In this document: positions 1 to 14,244 of the stretch, piece by piece
Layout of the letters: each line of letters opens with the position of its first letter
How positions within the stretch are numbered: position 1 is the stretch's first letter
DNA from: Mytilus galloprovincialis
Taxonomy: Eukaryota; Mollusca; Bivalvia; Mytilida; Mytilidae
Reading direction: 5' to 3'
NCBI RefSeq assembly: GCF_965363235.1
Contig: NC_134847.1
Span: 52,794,439 to 52,858,438, forward strand
DNA length: 64,000 nt
Notes under the pieces: model-generated
The model's input: the letters and a program-made list of their open reading frames with translations, nothing else
Told to the model about the DNA's origin: nothing
Database searches by the model: none
Program-made: the position numbers and the translations under genes

Positions 1-675
1 AAAGAGACAACAACCCGACCAAAGAGTAAAAACCAGCCGAGTCCACCAATGGACGAGGAAACCCTGTAACCAGAGGCTGGCTTCAGATGGTCGATAAAAC
101 AATAATATGTACTAGTTCAGTGAAAATGGACGTCTTTAAACTAAAAAAATATGAATGAACGTACTTATACATCTTCGGATTTCAAATGTTTGGCTTTGAG
201 CGTTCCTGATGAAGGTAAATCCAGAAAAGCGCTTCGGACGCAATAAATTATTAAACGTGTTGTTTTATAATTTTAAAACATATCAGACTTAAAAAGGGCA
301 AATGCTCCTTAATTTGGAAAGGCTAAAAAATCGGCGAGTTTAAAAATGTTATCAACCCTCTCCGCTATACCTCAAGCAAATGTTATATAAACAAACACAC
401 AGCAGTACGCACAGAAAAACTCGATTTAAAGGAAGTCCGATTCCGATGTCAGATTAGGAAACAAAGAAAACTTCGCAAAATGACAATAATACATATTTAA
501 CAAAAGACTCTTCCAATACTGACATGCCAGATCCAGATCTCAAATAAATTCATTGAAAGATTGTGTGTTTGTCGTTTGAAAATCAAGCAGAAGTCAATTT
601 AACAAAAAACCAGTATCGCTTTTACTATACCTTTTATATTTCTAACCGACATAAATCTTTTATATTTTTTTCTAG
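1..675. repeat. Dispersed mussel-type repeat (copy 1), upstream of the first visible PAH exon
   Basis: Starts AAAGAGACAACAACCCGACC and continues to about position 570. A second, diverged copy lies at 14245-14740 in the same orientation. Shared blocks include TTCAGTGA.AATGGACG, TCAACCCTCTCC.CTATACCTC, GTCCGA.TC.GATGTCAGA and AAAATGACAATAATACATA. It is non-coding in both copies and lies in the intron before the 676-768 exon. I see no N-terminal PAH exon in this stretch. Confidence 0.7.
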
Positions 676-3600
676 GAACCAAAGAGTGCTGCCCAGATAA
701 GCAACATAGAAGCTGTGAAGTTTACGACTAAGTTCGATAATCTAATTGCAGCACTTACAATTTTAATGGTATCTGAATTATACACTGTATTTGTTTTAAT
801 TGATCTATGAATATTGAACATCAGTATACTATATTTATTTATTTACGAGACCTATGCGTCTTACAATATTCATTTGTTGCATGCAATCGAAGCCAGTATG
901 ATATGCAAAGGAATACAGTACCTCTTGTTCAGTGTCTTTTTTTTTATAGAAATATCTTATTATTTCTAATATAATGTTGATGGTATAATTCTAACTGTTG
1001 TAATGAAAGAGGAAAGTTGTGGCATACTGTTTAATGCTCACACTTGTTTTCAATATGATAAACATATGACAAACTTCCTTTAAAACTAAATCTGTAAAGT
1101 CGTATCATGGCGCACACTTCGAAGCCATATTTGAAGTTATTGAAATATCTATGAATATGTTAAATACGTGCCTTATTTGATGATGTTTATGTATTAAAAA
1201 CTCGTTTGATAAAATTTCTTCAAAACAGTTCTCAGTGTTCTGAATAAAAGCATGTTTGAAATTGTTTTTCTCTAGAAACATGATGTTAAGATATCTCATG
1301 TCGAATCACGTCAATCAAAAGAGTTTAAAGATTGTCATGACTTCATGGTGGTACCAACAACACAAATGAATGGTTTACAAACGGCTATCGGCGAACTGAA
1401 GAAAATAGGCAAATGTGTCACCATTGTTGGAGAAGGTACGTAATGTTATTTCATAGAGGTTTTTGTTTAGTATACTTTGATTTTGAATTAGATATTTTAT
1501 TCAAAAATATTAGAGAGATTTAAACAAAGGAAAAGGCCAATACCACTTCAGTGGCGGATCCAGAACTTTTCATAAGGAGGGAGGCGCTCACTGACTACTC
1601 CATTCATGCTTCAGTGATTCCGTATAAAATCAACCAAATAATTACCACCACAAAGAAAACTCAAAGAAATGGCGTACTCTGCTGGTTTTAAATTTTAGAT
1701 TGATCTTTGGTTTCATGATTTAGTTGGAAAAGGAAAATTTAACTTTACTTTTATAATGGTCCGTAAATTGTATGGTTGGCCGCTATATCTTTTTTTTTTG
1801 CAAACTTTATCAAACTAATGCGTGCTATGTTGATACACCCAATATGTATTTCTGTATTGATACACATTAGAAGAGTCAAATGTCACACGTTTGAGATTTT
1901 AAAATTGATTGATACTTTTAACATAAGTGATTTAGCCAATATAAAGTGAATTTACAAAAAATACCAAACTCCGAGGAAAATTCAAAACCGAAATTCCATT
2001 ATAAATTGTCAAAATCCATAGCTTAAACAAATAAAACGAATTGATAACAACTGTCACATTCCTAACTTGATACAGACATTTTCAAAGTTTTAAATTGTGG
2101 ATAAAAACTGGATTTACAGCTAGTTTAACCTCTCATTTATATGACAGTCGCATAAAATTCCAGTATAAAAAAGCATTAAAAGAAGAGTCACAATAAACAA
2201 AGGTGACCTACTGTAAACAAAACTTCATCTTTTGTTCTTTTACCATTTTCATAGTATGGCATCTGCAATTTTCTACCAATAACTTATATACTAAACTATT
2301 GACTTTCTACAGACATATGGATCCCAAAACACGTTTCAGATCTTGACAGATATGTAGATAAAGTTCTAAGTGCCGGAGAGGATCTAGAAGCAGACCATCC
2401 TGTAAGTGTTACAAGCACATATCGTAACTACAAAATTACAGAAACTAACAAAAAAGATACAACATCATTAATTTGCTAAAATGTTTGCGATAATAAAGCC
2501 ATTATGTACTTCTTTGCATAAACACTGAATTATAATATACAAACATAAACGTCAGTATGAAGTCATGATGATCGACTTGAGATACAATTTTTCACAATTG
2601 ATTTCTAAAATATCCTTAAAACCTACACCCTGTTTTACTCTTGCATCACAGTTTCTATTAGCTATACATACCAACTTGTATCGAAACAGTAAGTCCAATT
2701 TGAAAATATATATCTTAATTTGATAGCAGAATGAGAAGTATTCATCAATTGATTTTCTATTCATAGGGATTTACAGATGCAGTATACCGGAAGAGAAGGA
2801 AATACTTTGCAGATATAGCTTTGAATTACAAACAGTAAGCACTGCAAACTTATACAGTTAAAATAATTTATTGTAAAATGTCTTAAGCAATTGTAAGTCT
2901 GGTTAGCTATAACAATTTCCCTCCTTTTCATATCACCACTTAATGAAACGGAGTTTACAACTATCGTTATGTCTAAATCTCACATTAACTGATAAGACAG
3001 TTGTGATGAAATTTCAAATTTGCCATGTCAAGTGTGATGGCATCTCCTTATATACCACTTACTAGTAAATGATTCCATGAAATTTTACAGAATATTTCTT
3101 CTGATTCCTTTTTTCAATTATCATTAAAAAAAATTGCTGAATTCACATCTTAGCTAGGAAGGCAAGATATATAAAAAGAACATTTTAACTAATCGAAAAT
3201 CGAAAATAAAAAGACAAAAAAAAAAACAACCAAAAACAAACAACATAAAAAAAAAAAATAAAAAAATAAACAATAGTGTACAGAACACAACATAAAAAAC
3301 TAAACACTGAGCGAAAATACCCAATAAAAAGCTAGGTGATGTCAGTATCCTGGAGAATTGAGTATATAATACTGTTTGTGTTAAAAACAATTTTTTGGTT
3401 ATTCAGTTGTATGCTTCATATGTTTATGAGGCTTATTTGTTTTGTATACTTTTATATTCAACAGACCTCATATATATTTATGTTTAATACCTATGCCGAA
3501 ACGAATTTAAGTTTTCTAATACGATTTTAAATACAAATCAAGGTTATCAAATGCGTAATAAAGAAAGAAAAACTTATGTTGAAGTTCCATATTACTATGT

Positions 3601-6600
3601 TTATAATCAATGAAGAAAAAAAGATAATAAAAGATACACGAATACTTTCTTTTCAAATAATCAATTTAAGAATTATTGAAAAAGAGACGCAATACAAATG
3701 TATGAATCACCTCAAATATTTTGTTTGCAGTGGAGAATCTATTCCACGTGTAGAGTATACGGAGGATGAAGTAAAAACATGGTAAGTTATAACGAGATTT
3801 CCATTAAAGGTCATAAATCGATCGAGAGAAAACGTCATGACAGAACACAATACATGACAAGTTTGCATGCCAATCACTCGATAAGAACAGTTATAGTTCA
3901 TTTAGTGAAGTCGAGGTATAAATACTTTAAAATATATTTAGTTTGACGAAAGGAAGAACTCCTAGAATATAACATTATCAAAACAGCAGACAATCAAATC
4001 TTACATTTCACGGTATTCTAATTTTTTTCTTAGTTTCATAACACTTGAACATGGCATCAAAAGTCAACACATCAAGACAAGAAAGCCATTCGTAATAGGA
4101 TACCCATATTTCTAAATAGTCTTTTAAAATCATATTGATGGAGACGTCTTCAATAAAAAACGATCGAAAAGAACTAGAGATTACATCGTTAGTCTTATAA
4201 CCAATACCTTTAATAAGAAATGATTGTTAAAATAGGAAATGAACATAAAATGATAGCATGTATACATTAACATCTTTGGCAGAAATTTTACTAATAATAT
4301 CTGGCTACATGAATTAAGAAAAGTATTTTAAATATTGTTTTGCATTTTGATAGGAACGCAATCTATACAAGATTAACAGCATTATATCCAAAACATGCTT
4401 GTAAGGAGTTCCTGGAAGCATTTCCACTTCTACAACAGAAATGTGGATATAGTGCTGATAACATTCCACAGCTGGAAGATATATCAAACTTTCTGAGAGG
4501 TGAGCATGTTACGATATATTATCTAGTAACTTACTAAAATAGGTAGATATTTTGTTCAAGGAAGGGGAAAATGAAGCGATTATTGGGGTTTCTTTTAATT
4601 AATAACGTACGACAAGCGGAATATGTTCCTTGTCCTAGAAGTCACATGAATGTCGTAGTCATTTAATTTTGGTGACACATATCACACTTTCGATAAGATG
4701 ATTTCAGATCTGTTTCTTCCAAAACTACTAGCTCTTAATTGAAACTTTCCTGCAAGAAAATCATGGTAACTATTGCAAGCGGTTGAATATCACAAAAACT
4801 GCAAGATGTCTCAATATGCAAATACAGCCTTCCATTACATTAAACAACTTTGTATGTTTTATTGTGCATTAAGGAAGGCAGATACGAGACGCTGCTAGTA
4901 TTAGAAAAGGAGATTTGTCTAATTTAAAAGTTAGAACTCAAAACGAAAGGTCAAGAGTCTATTAGTCATTGGTTGTTGTCCATTTAATACTTTCTGTTTG
5001 TTATTTTTTTTTTATTAATCTGAAATCAATTCTATTTAGTTGTTTTAAAACTTCTCCTGTCAGATTCATTTGTACTTTAATATTTTGTAAAGTTTTTATT
5101 TATTATCAAAGGCTGAACTAGAAACCATCGTCCTTTGGTGTATATTAGCCTTATTGGTTGGGTATATGGGGGTTATATGCCTCATTGGATATCAAATTAC
5201 TTCTTCCTTTCCTTAAAATATCAATACTGTTAACTACGTTTTCTAAAATATGAGAGAGAACTGATATCGTCAAAGCACCCATTGATACTTATACATTGAT
5301 ATCATTTATTTTATTCAGATCGTTCCGGATTCTCTCTACGACCAGTAGCTGGTTTGCTATCATCAAGAGATTTTCTGGCAGGATTAGCTTTTCGTGTCTT
5401 TCATGCAACTCAGTATACTAGACATGGTTCGAAACCACTCTATACACCCGAACCGTAAGTATATTCGTACGCAAAATATCAATGAATGTACATATATGAA
5501 TAAGATGAATCATGTGGTATGAGACAACTATATATTCATATATCAATATGGGATTTTTTTTTCATGATTTTTGAAAGACTAATCTATTTGTGTAGTTGGC
5601 GCATCCAAAAATATGCATGAAATGAACAAGACATTTTAATTCATTGCAACCCTAGTTGTCACATTTATGTGTTGATTTGGATAGTTATCAAATGTACCAG
5701 GATTATAATTATTAGTGTTGTCAAATCGTACACTTTTAACTAACCGGTTACTCGGGTAATCGTTCGACCGATTAACCGGTTAACCGATAGTTTAAGTTGA
5801 TGTTTGAAGGCCTTATCTCTCTCTATATATCATTGTGTTTTAAATTGACTTTTGAATCAACAGAGATGTCTGCCATGAGTTACTAGGTCATGTGCCCATG
5901 TTTGCAGATCCTGATTTTGCACAGTTTTCACAAGAATTGGGATTAGCCAGTTTGGGAGCTTCAGAAGAGGATGTTAAAAAGCTTGCAACGGTATGTTAGA
6001 TTTTTCGAGTCAAGTTAAGAATTTGGAGGGTTTGATTTGAAATGTAATAAATAATGTGTTTCATTACTTAAAAACAGTAACATTGTTAACACAAGTAGAA
6101 TTGTTCTCGTTATACTTTTTTCGAAAATATATAAAGAACTAAAGTTTTCAGTTCTGGTGCACAATGAATATACTACAAAGGTTTTATAATTACTTTTTGT
6201 AGGATACTTCAAAACATATACTTCATCTCGTGAATCAGTTTTCAGTTGGAATGTTATCATCAAAAGACAATTGATACTATAATATCCATATAAAACTGGT
6301 GTGATGTATGAATAAATTGGGACAATTGAAAACATCCTCTTTCTGTTCTCTTCTTAAAGTTGATATTTAATTAATTTAATTGTAGATGTACTGGTTTACC
6401 ATAGAGTTTGGGCTCTGTCGTGAAGGAAAAGATGTGAAAGCGTATGGCGCTGGAATTCTGTCTTCATTTGGAGAAATAGAAGTAAGCATCTACATATTAA
6501 AAGACACAATTGAAATCGATATGAAAATAAATTTATGTATTTACCTAAATTGTTACAATATTTTTTAGGAATACGACATCACTGTTGATAAACTATATAT

Positions 6601-9582
6601 ATCGCTAGTAATGGCGTCGACTCAATTGTAAAAAAAAAAGAAGAGCCTTTATCATTTCTCTTGAGTGATAGTCAAGTAGAAAATTTCGTCAGCTATTAGA
6701 CTATTTATCTATCATATGATATAAACACGTAGTTTATCCAACTAATGCGATATTATCTAATTGCTCGATAGAACGATCTTTAATTGTAGTTCCTATTTTC
6801 ACAGAAAGATTTCGATTATTGAATATCTTAAAAATACATTGTTTTGCAAGATTCCGTGCACAACGTAAATCCACTTAAATCCATATGTTACATATATCGT
6901 GTGCTATACTAAAACTACTTTTAACTGATATGGGATACATTAGCCGATAATCCTTTTGAAAGACAGACGAGTGAATGTTTTTTTTTCTCATATTCATATT
7001 CATACATAAACATTATTGGATTAGTAATTTACCATTTCTGTGTTTACTATTTAGTACTGTCAGACAGATGAACCAGAGAGACGCAATTTTGAACCAGAAA
7101 AGGCAGCTATTCAAGAATATCCTATCACTAGGTTTCAACCAATTTACTATGTTGTTGATTCGTTTAAGTCTGCTAAAGATAAAATGAAGTAAGCAATGAG
7201 AAGTTTTATGAAGGGTTAAATGAACCTGTGATAAAACTTTATGGTCATTTAGGTAAAAAATATAATTAAAAAAACCCACACTTTTGAATATGAATTTAAA
7301 ACATCGACCCAAATACTGACACATATCTGAAGATGAACATGCGATCTGCAACATTTTGTAAATTTATTCATTAGATCTAGCATAATTTTCAATAAGTTTC
7401 ACATTCTCTTAATACAATACATTAAGATATTACAAAAAGAAAGGAAAGAAGGACAAAAAAATGACTGTCGGATATTTTTTTTTTAAAGAAATCTTCCTTC
7501 TAATGATATCGACTAGTAATAGAAAAAAAGGTCTGATGTAAAAAGGGAGAAAAGAAAAGTTCAATAAATGACACAAATAAAAAAATTTAATAATAAACAA
7601 AACAATAACTGAAGGTGTTAAAAGTTGATGTGAGGAATCTCAAAGTACGAAAGTGGCTCATATGAAATAACGACGTTCATATATAAGTGGCTTATTTTAG
7701 AGTAGTTTTAATACAACATTTTTAAAGCAGTTTTTATACAGTACTGTCATACGCAAATATAGGACAATAGGAGAATATGACATTACTATCTTGTGACATA
7801 CCCGGAATTAATTGATATAAAATTTCAATAGTCCATATGATTATTACACGACAGGGTTACAATAAATAAACAGATTAAAGGGAGAAAATATAGGACAGAG
7901 AAACAAACGAATAATAGCCATCCAAAGGTAACAGGTTAAAAAATATTTTTATACACCAGACGTGCGCTACGTCCACACAAAACTATGTTCAGATGTAAAA
8001 AGTTTGTAAGCCATAACAACTACCAAGTTGAAGATCGCCGAGGACCAAAAGTTCTAAAGAGTTGTGAGGCCAGGGTTATCCGCCTGCGACAAAAACATCA
8101 TTATTACCAAGAATAAAAAGTAAAATCACAAAAATACTGAACTTAGAGGGAAATCAATTCGGAAAGTCCATAATCACATGACAAAATCAAATAACAAAAC
8201 GCATAAAAAAGAATGGACAAGAACTGTCATATTCCTGACTTGGTACAGACATTTTCAAATGTAGAACATGGTGGATTAAACCTGGTTTTATAGCGCTAAC
8301 CCTCTCACTTTGACGACAGTTTCAAATAATTCCGTTATATGTCCAGTGATGCGTTAACTAAACAGACACAATAAATGAAATAGTCAAACTATGGGTACAG
8401 CAGTCATCATCGTGTAACAATTTTAAAAGGAACAATTTAACAAAACACAAAAGCATCTATCTACAAACACATTCATAGTTTTGCAAACAGTAAATTTATA
8501 TAATAGACATTTATTCATAGTTGGCAAGCACAAGCTGTGATACATTTAACACTAACGGGTAGATAGATAGAATGGAAATTGAAACAAAATGTCTAAGTTT
8601 CTGCACACAACATAAAATTCGCGTTAATGGTTGTTACTTTTTAAGCGTTTACATTATCTCATTATGTTTTATTTAGAGATTATGCATCTAAGATTCCACG
8701 CTCATTTAATGTGCGTTACAACCCTTTCACCAAAAGAATAGATGTCATCGATGGGACAAAAGGAGTGGTTACTCTTGTCAAAGAATTACAAGGTATAAAC
8801 TTAAGATTAAGTTTTGCGTGAATTGAGGGATTGATTAATATGATAGTTTGTAGTAAACAAAAACAAAAAATATAAAAGCATCGTGTTTTTTTTTATATCA
8901 TTTCAAACTTGTTAAAAACAACAAAATGATCAATGCAATTATGCAATAATACGAAAACTTTTTTCATCTATTGAAAGCTTTCAAACCATAGATTGATATG
9001 TGTATCGCGTAATGATATTTATCTAAAGAAGATTTCTGTATTTAAAGAAAAAAATATGTTGTTCGAAGTTGAATCGAACAGTTTGAAACAACCTAACAAT
9101 TTTGTGTCCCAAAAAGCATTCAAAATGCATGGATTCTAATATATATAGGGCATGCATGCTCCGATGACAAATCAATATTGCAAAATACCAACAGATAACA
9201 ATATTATTCACTAAAAAGAATCAAATTTCAACATCATATGCCACGCATTAATTCGCTTCGGTCGAGCTACATATAAAAACCCCTCTGCCATAGGTTTGTT
9301 CTGTTCAATAAATTCCCCCACTATTTGGTTTTACAGCTCCTAACATTGCGACGTATTTATACGTATATATGCAACACATTTTTGTAATCTTTACTGAGGA
9401 AGTCATACCCTGAAATCAAGCTCAACAATCATCAATGTCCATATTTTTTTACATTTATATCTCTCACAACAGAAAACATAAAAAGACATCGCGATGGCTA
9501 TTATATCTGCTTTATATATATTTCAGGTGAAGTCACCATGCTTCAGGATATACTTACAAAGATTGGAAGTTTTAGAGAGTAA
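676..9582 (+). CDS. PAH: Phenylalanine-4-hydroxylase-like aromatic amino acid hydroxylase, 12 exons, 5'-partial
   Basis: Non-haem iron, tetrahydrobiopterin-dependent aromatic amino acid hydroxylase, a cytosolic enzyme family; the best call is phenylalanine to tyrosine. The exons I can join are 676-768, 1276-1435, 2313-2401, 2767-2834, 3731-3781, 4354-4499, 5319-5454, 5864-5990, 6386-6481, 7055-7188, 8677-8792 and 9527-9582. All have AG/GT borders and keep frame, giving 423 aa to the TAA. The first two exons form the ACT regulatory domain (HVESR motif, as in HIESR of vertebrate PAH). The catalytic core carries [42 protein letters not shown] and CHELLGH (two iron-ligand His), then WFTIEFGLC (the third, Glu ligand). 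A short C-terminal helix follows. The family's usual length is about 450 aa, so roughly 30-50 N-terminal residues are upstream of the window. Trp in YWFTIEFG argues against tryptophan hydroxylase. Ile in YPITRFQP, where tyrosine hydroxylase has Asp, argues against tyrosine hydroxylase. The segment FLEAFPLL is tyrosine-hydroxylase-like, so a phylogeny should settle the subfamily. Confidence 0.93.
2040..2200. repeat. Dispersed repeat in PAH intron (pair with 8215-8375)
   Basis: Contains AACTGTCACATTCCTAACTT, TACAGACATTTTCAAA and TGACAGTCGCATAAAATTCC. The same ordered blocks recur at 8222-8370 (AACTGTCATATTCCTGACTT, GGTACAGACATTTTCAAATG, GACGACAGTTTCAAATAATT). It belongs to a very common bivalve intronic repeat type, recognised by its sequence pattern only. 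No coding capacity. Confidence 0.6.
7930..8420. repeat. Composite dispersed repeat in the last long PAH intron
   Basis: Begins near CACCAGACGTGCGCTACGTC, runs through a block with AGTTGAAGATCGCCGAGGAC, and then joins the TGACTTGGTACAGACATTTT block shared with 2040-2200. Non-coding, and it explains most of the 1.5-kb intron between the exons ending at 7188 and starting at 8677. Confidence 0.55.
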
Positions 9583-11233
9583 ATGGTGCACGATTGAAAC
9601 CATTTTGAACAATACCATAGTGTACAAATTATTTGATGAATCTCACAGCTAGAGATGATCATATCACTAGACATTATTATGACTTAGTACAGAAAACACT
9701 GCATTATTCTATTATGATTTTAGTCTCTTGTAATGTAGATTATATCAACTTCATTTCCATTAAGGTACCATTCGAGACAATTAACATTTCAATCATTAAC
9801 ACACAAGTCTTGTCATGAATTTCATGCATTTAAAGATTTACTTTCGATAGTGGAAACTTTAGTGGACACTTTTCTAGGAATCGTTTTTATTTTATTTTAG
9901 TTTTCCCTCAGCAATATGAGAATCCCTCTCTTAATATATTTAATGAAGAGAAAAACTATATTATATAAACATTTTTTTTTAATTTAAATTGATGAAGAAA
10001 ACATGTGGAAAGCTAAACGAAAAAGCATCTCAGAACGTTTAAAAAGATAAATAAGAACACAAAATGAATGAATATTAAAAAAAAAATATTTGTGTATTAT
10101 AAGACTGGAGTTCACTTCATTTTTATGTTCCTACTATGCTATCAGTACAAAAGAAACTATGTCGTGCGCTTTTATACAGGTAAACATGCCTTCTTTTGTG
10201 AAGGTGTTACTAAGCTTTCATTTTCGTCCATATAATTTCTTTTTTGGGTTTGTTGTTGTTTTTTTTTTAGCATGTAACGATTTCAAATGTCCAATATCTG
10301 AAACCAATAAATGCAAAATCCAACACGATGCATCCATTTAACTTTCGATGTTCCAAGTTTTGCATCATGAACAGTTTGCCTGTACCACGGATACCGCTAT
10401 AGTATATCGTTATTTGTTAACTTTACAGATCTGTCATTTTGAAATAGGAGTTTTTCTAATTGTATTTTCACATATGTATTTGATTGTTAACGTTACAACT
10501 ATTGTCTTTACATTACTTATTTTATAACATATGTATGTAGTAAAATATGTTATCACAATTTATTGTTTTATATGTTATTTTTTATTTTCACATAATAAAA
10601 AATTAGCTTTATGTTTAAAGTTTCTTGTATATGTTCATAAAGTATACACATAAAAAAAACAGGGTGCAGGGGAATCGTACACTTTTCTTTCTTTCTTTTT
10701 TTGCACAAACACATGCTCCCGTACTAATATACCACACATACACAAGACGATTATCCTGTTGACTTATCCGGTCTTACACCTTTTGGACTTTATCAGCTTT
10801 CCTCAGTTGTGGTTTACACCTTCATTTGTACTGTTGTACATGTTTTTAAGTTTAGATATTCGATATCATATTGTGTCTCTATGTGGATATTCCTAAAACA
10901 ACGTCTAAGTATGTAATCCTGAAAAAGTAGTTTCAGGCAGCAACATTACTGTGTGAACAATTGAGAACTGATATTCGTTAGCTGTGAGTGACCTATGTAC
11001 ACTAGTATGCTAGTATCTACTAATGAGAATAAAATACACTACAGAGCCTCTGATTTTTTTCATGAGGTACATCCGATTTTGCACTATTTCAACCCATCTC
11101 ATATGCACGTGCTAGTATTCAATCCGGAACATTGTCAGTATTTTTGGGGTTAAATCACTAATGCACATCAGTCCTTATAATAATGATAAGCTCGGTTAGG
11201 AAAATAACAAACAAATGTGTGAGTAAAATCTTC
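9583..11233. other. AT-rich 3' flank of PAH; no gene seen
   Basis: No exon with convincing coding character follows the PAH stop. The first + strand AATAAA I see after the stop is near 10306, so the 3' UTR may reach about 10.3 kb; this is a weak inference. The rest is A/T-rich with short T- and A-runs. Confidence 0.4.
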
Positions 11234-11601
11234 TTAAGGTCAAGGAAGAGTAAATGGGCTATGTCGCAGATTTTGCTAAAAAAAAATGCATACAACCTTG
11301 GCTCGTTGAACTACAACTGAAAATCGAAAAAAATAATACATTTATCTCTTTTATTATCTGAAAAGTTGCAGATTGATTTCTTTTTATATGGGTGAATATT
11401 TGTATAGAAAGTACATAAAATCTGCGAAAAACCTTCTAAAATTTGTCTTAAAATCGCCAAAATCTCTAATTCTACTCCATAGATTTTTCTTAAAAAACTA
11501 TATATTGTTGACACATAAATTTCTGTTTTAATGATATAAAATAATCATAGGGTCAAAACTGAAATCTAAGACATAGCCCATTTACTGTAACTTGACCTTA
11601 A
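11234..11601. mobile_element. Non-autonomous TTAA inverted-repeat element (368 bp)
   Basis: The left end reads TTAAGGTCAAGGAAGAG then TAAATGGGCTATGTC. The right end is its reverse complement, GACATAGCCCATTTA...CTTGACCTTAA, so about 36-bp inverted ends match with few differences. TTAA occurs at both outer borders, as for a TTAA target-site duplication. There is no ORF of note inside. This is a MITE-type element. Confidence 0.75.
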
Positions 11602-12484
11602 GTATAGGTATGTAGTCACCTAGATCTTATTGCAATGGATTCTTTTTATACCAATGTTTACGGACTTGAGCTATATAAGACCTATGTTTGCATTTGGCAA
11701 AACTACTGGAGGAAGAAACTATAAACAGGCTAATTTGACAGAATTGTCTATTTATTGGTTTCAGTTCATAACCTTTAGATTTTTGATAGATTAGTAAGAT
11801 TAATAGTTTGATTTGCTATAATTTTACATTTAATTGGCAGGTTTGTTAGCCGAAAATATGGTTTAATTAAGAAATAATTCATGGGTGCTTGAAAATATCG
11901 TGATTTTATCACGGGTTGGCCCTTTATGACAAATATTTACCCTGAGCATTTTTTTCCAGCAAAATATCATATTTTTGTTGGTGGTTCTTTTACATTTTTA
12001 AACATCGGCTAACTGCTGGCACATAAAATCATGATTATTTTTGTTATTATTAATACATCATAATTATCAACATTTAGTTGTTTGAAACAGTTTACTGAGA
12101 AAACTGATCGCATGTTTAATTATATTTTAAGTACTATATAGTTTAAAATTAGGTCATTTTGTTGATACACGCTGTATACATTGAAATAATGATTGGTTTT
12201 AGTCATTTTATTAAATACACCAAAGAATAAACTAGGTAGAGGACACTCAAACACAACATTCGAACTTTTAACAAATGTTTGCTTAAAATAGAAACAATGC
12301 AATATGTAAAAATAGATTAATGATTCGCAACGAAAAGTATGAATGAAATTGTTTGTGAATTATAAATAAAATGTAAATAAGACATCTATGTTGAAGAAAA
12401 GGAATGTGATTTGATATTGTAGGAATATAAGATGTATATTTAATAGTGATCATTGTCCCTTAAAAAATCGTTCCTACATCCTCC

Positions 12485-12760
12485 TTTCATTTAAACCCGG
12501 TGCATTTGTTTACACCAGTTCTAAGTCAGGAACCTGATGTGCCTTGGTTGTCGCATATTGATGTGGTTCATAAGTGGTTCTCGTTTCTCGTTTAAATATA
12601 GACTACACCGTTGGTTTTCCTGTTTGAACGGTTTAATACTTGTCAATATTAATGGCCCTTTAGAGCTTGTGTGAGCCAAGGCCTTTATAGCGTCTGTGAG
12701 CCAAGGCTCCGTGATGAAGGCCGTACTTTTATCTATAATGGTTTACTTTTCAAATTGTTA
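12485..12760 (-). repeat. Dispersed mussel-type repeat, antisense copy
   Basis: Contains TTAATGGCCCTTTAGAGCTT and two adjacent GTGAGCCAAGGC units, ending GATGAAGGCCGTAC. The same kind of block (GATGAAGGCCGTA-like) occurs at 25060-25210, next to a SINE-like tail. It sits inside the proximal duplication copy and is not aligned to the distal copy. Confidence 0.5.
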
Positions 12761-13145
12761 CTTGAAAGGAGTGTTTTTTTATTTGCACTTCTAACATCTA
12801 TATAATATCAAAAGAAGATATTGTTTACTCAGATATCTAAATTTAGTGCATTGTTCCAATACATTTTGTAGTTATGATAATGTTTCACTAAACCATAAAT
12901 GTTCAAATTGTTCAATTTGATAGATTATAAAATCATATTATGACATCAGTACCATAGAATCAGCACAAAGTGTAACAATGACTAATTTCTAATTTTCATA
13001 AAAAATATAAGTAAACACAACAAGGCTACATTATTAAAAACGCATTGTGAATGACTTTATAAACAATATAAATCTTGCTGAATTGTTTCTTTATTTTTAC
13101 GGTGCTTTATCTTTTAATTTCAATATCCACTAAATCTTCATTTCA

Positions 13146-13424
13146 GGTGCACGTAGTACAGGAAGATAACTCTGTAAAAATCAGCTGAACGTTTTAATCA
13201 TTTTCTGTTTTTAAAGGAAATATGAAACTTCCCGATATCAGAACTAGTGTTTTTCAGATTACTATACATACAATGAAGGTTTTCAAATAAAGTTTTCTAG
13301 TTCAGTTTTATTGAAAAATTTTATATTTTTGTTATGAAGTCAAAGTTAATATTTTTTTTTTTTTTAACTATTATGAAAATTAAACAAGCCAAATTATTTT
13401 TAGGCAAGGTGTTCAGTACCACCT
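13146..13424. mobile_element. Decayed copy of the 46193-46474 TTAA element
   Basis: Shares GATAACTCTGTAA...ATCAGCT.AACGTTTTAAT and, near the end, AAATTAAAC.AGCCAAATTA and GT.CC ACCT with the better-preserved copy at 46193-46474. It interrupts the tandem duplication: the distal copy at about 16940 passes directly from AATATCCGCTAAATC to the downstream homologous block without it, so it is an insertion. The terminal TTAA is degraded here. Confidence 0.6.
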
Positions 13425-14244
13425 AAATAAATGACAAACTGGTTAATTTTTTCTCTAATTTTATATGAATGAACTGGAAATAAAGGATACTAGAAATAAA
13501 GCCGGTCAATCTCGTGTCTTTACTTACGTCGACCAATCGGCAATGAAGGTCGGTTGACAACTAAACTTCGCGACCAAATACTAGATGATATCAACATTTC
13601 CCATAACAATGATGGTATTGGAAAGACATTTTTATAATCATTTAGACTAAAACGATAAGACACAACAGTTATCGAATCGATCCATAACAGGAACGTGAAA
13701 AATAAATACATGTATATTAGATGTATGAAATACTGAGACACGTAATATTATTATGCAAATCCACACTCGGTAAATGCATAACAGTCATTTTTGGGTAACG
13801 TTTACGTTCAGTACTCATCAGACACACGACACAGATGTTAAAACACAATTTAAGACGATGTTAAAATAACATTTGTTAGTTGAGATACAGACTCATCGTA
13901 TAAATCAACCTACGTTTGGTGGTGTCCATCAAATTTACAGGGTGTCATTTTTAATCTGTCCTCCTCATAACTCTGTTGAAGCAGTTTATGTGTAAGGAGC
14001 ACACTCATGTATATGATGTCAGTATACTGGATCATGCACATTTTTTCATAACAGTCCTGTACCAAGTTAGGAAAATGGCAATTGTTATATTATAGTTCGT
14101 TTCTGTGTGTGTTACATTTTAGTGTTGTGTTTCTGTTGTGTCGTAGTTTTTCTCTTATATTTGATGTGTTTGCCTCAGTTTAAGTTTGTTACCCGGATTT
14201 TTTTATTTTTTTTCTCAATCGATTTATGAAATTGAGAATGGAAA

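Larger units (their letters stand above)
11970..13740. repeat. Proximal copy of an old tandem duplication
   Basis: Collinear with 15310-17110. Shared blocks include AACTGCTGGCACA, TTTACTGAGAAAACTGA, CGCATGTT, AATATGTAAAAATAGATTAA, GGAATGTGATTTGATATTG, AATTTCAATATCC.CTAAATC, TGAACTGGAAATAAAG and CTACTAGATG. The period is about 3.3-3.4 kb. The copies differ by nested insertions. Non-coding. Confidence 0.75.
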
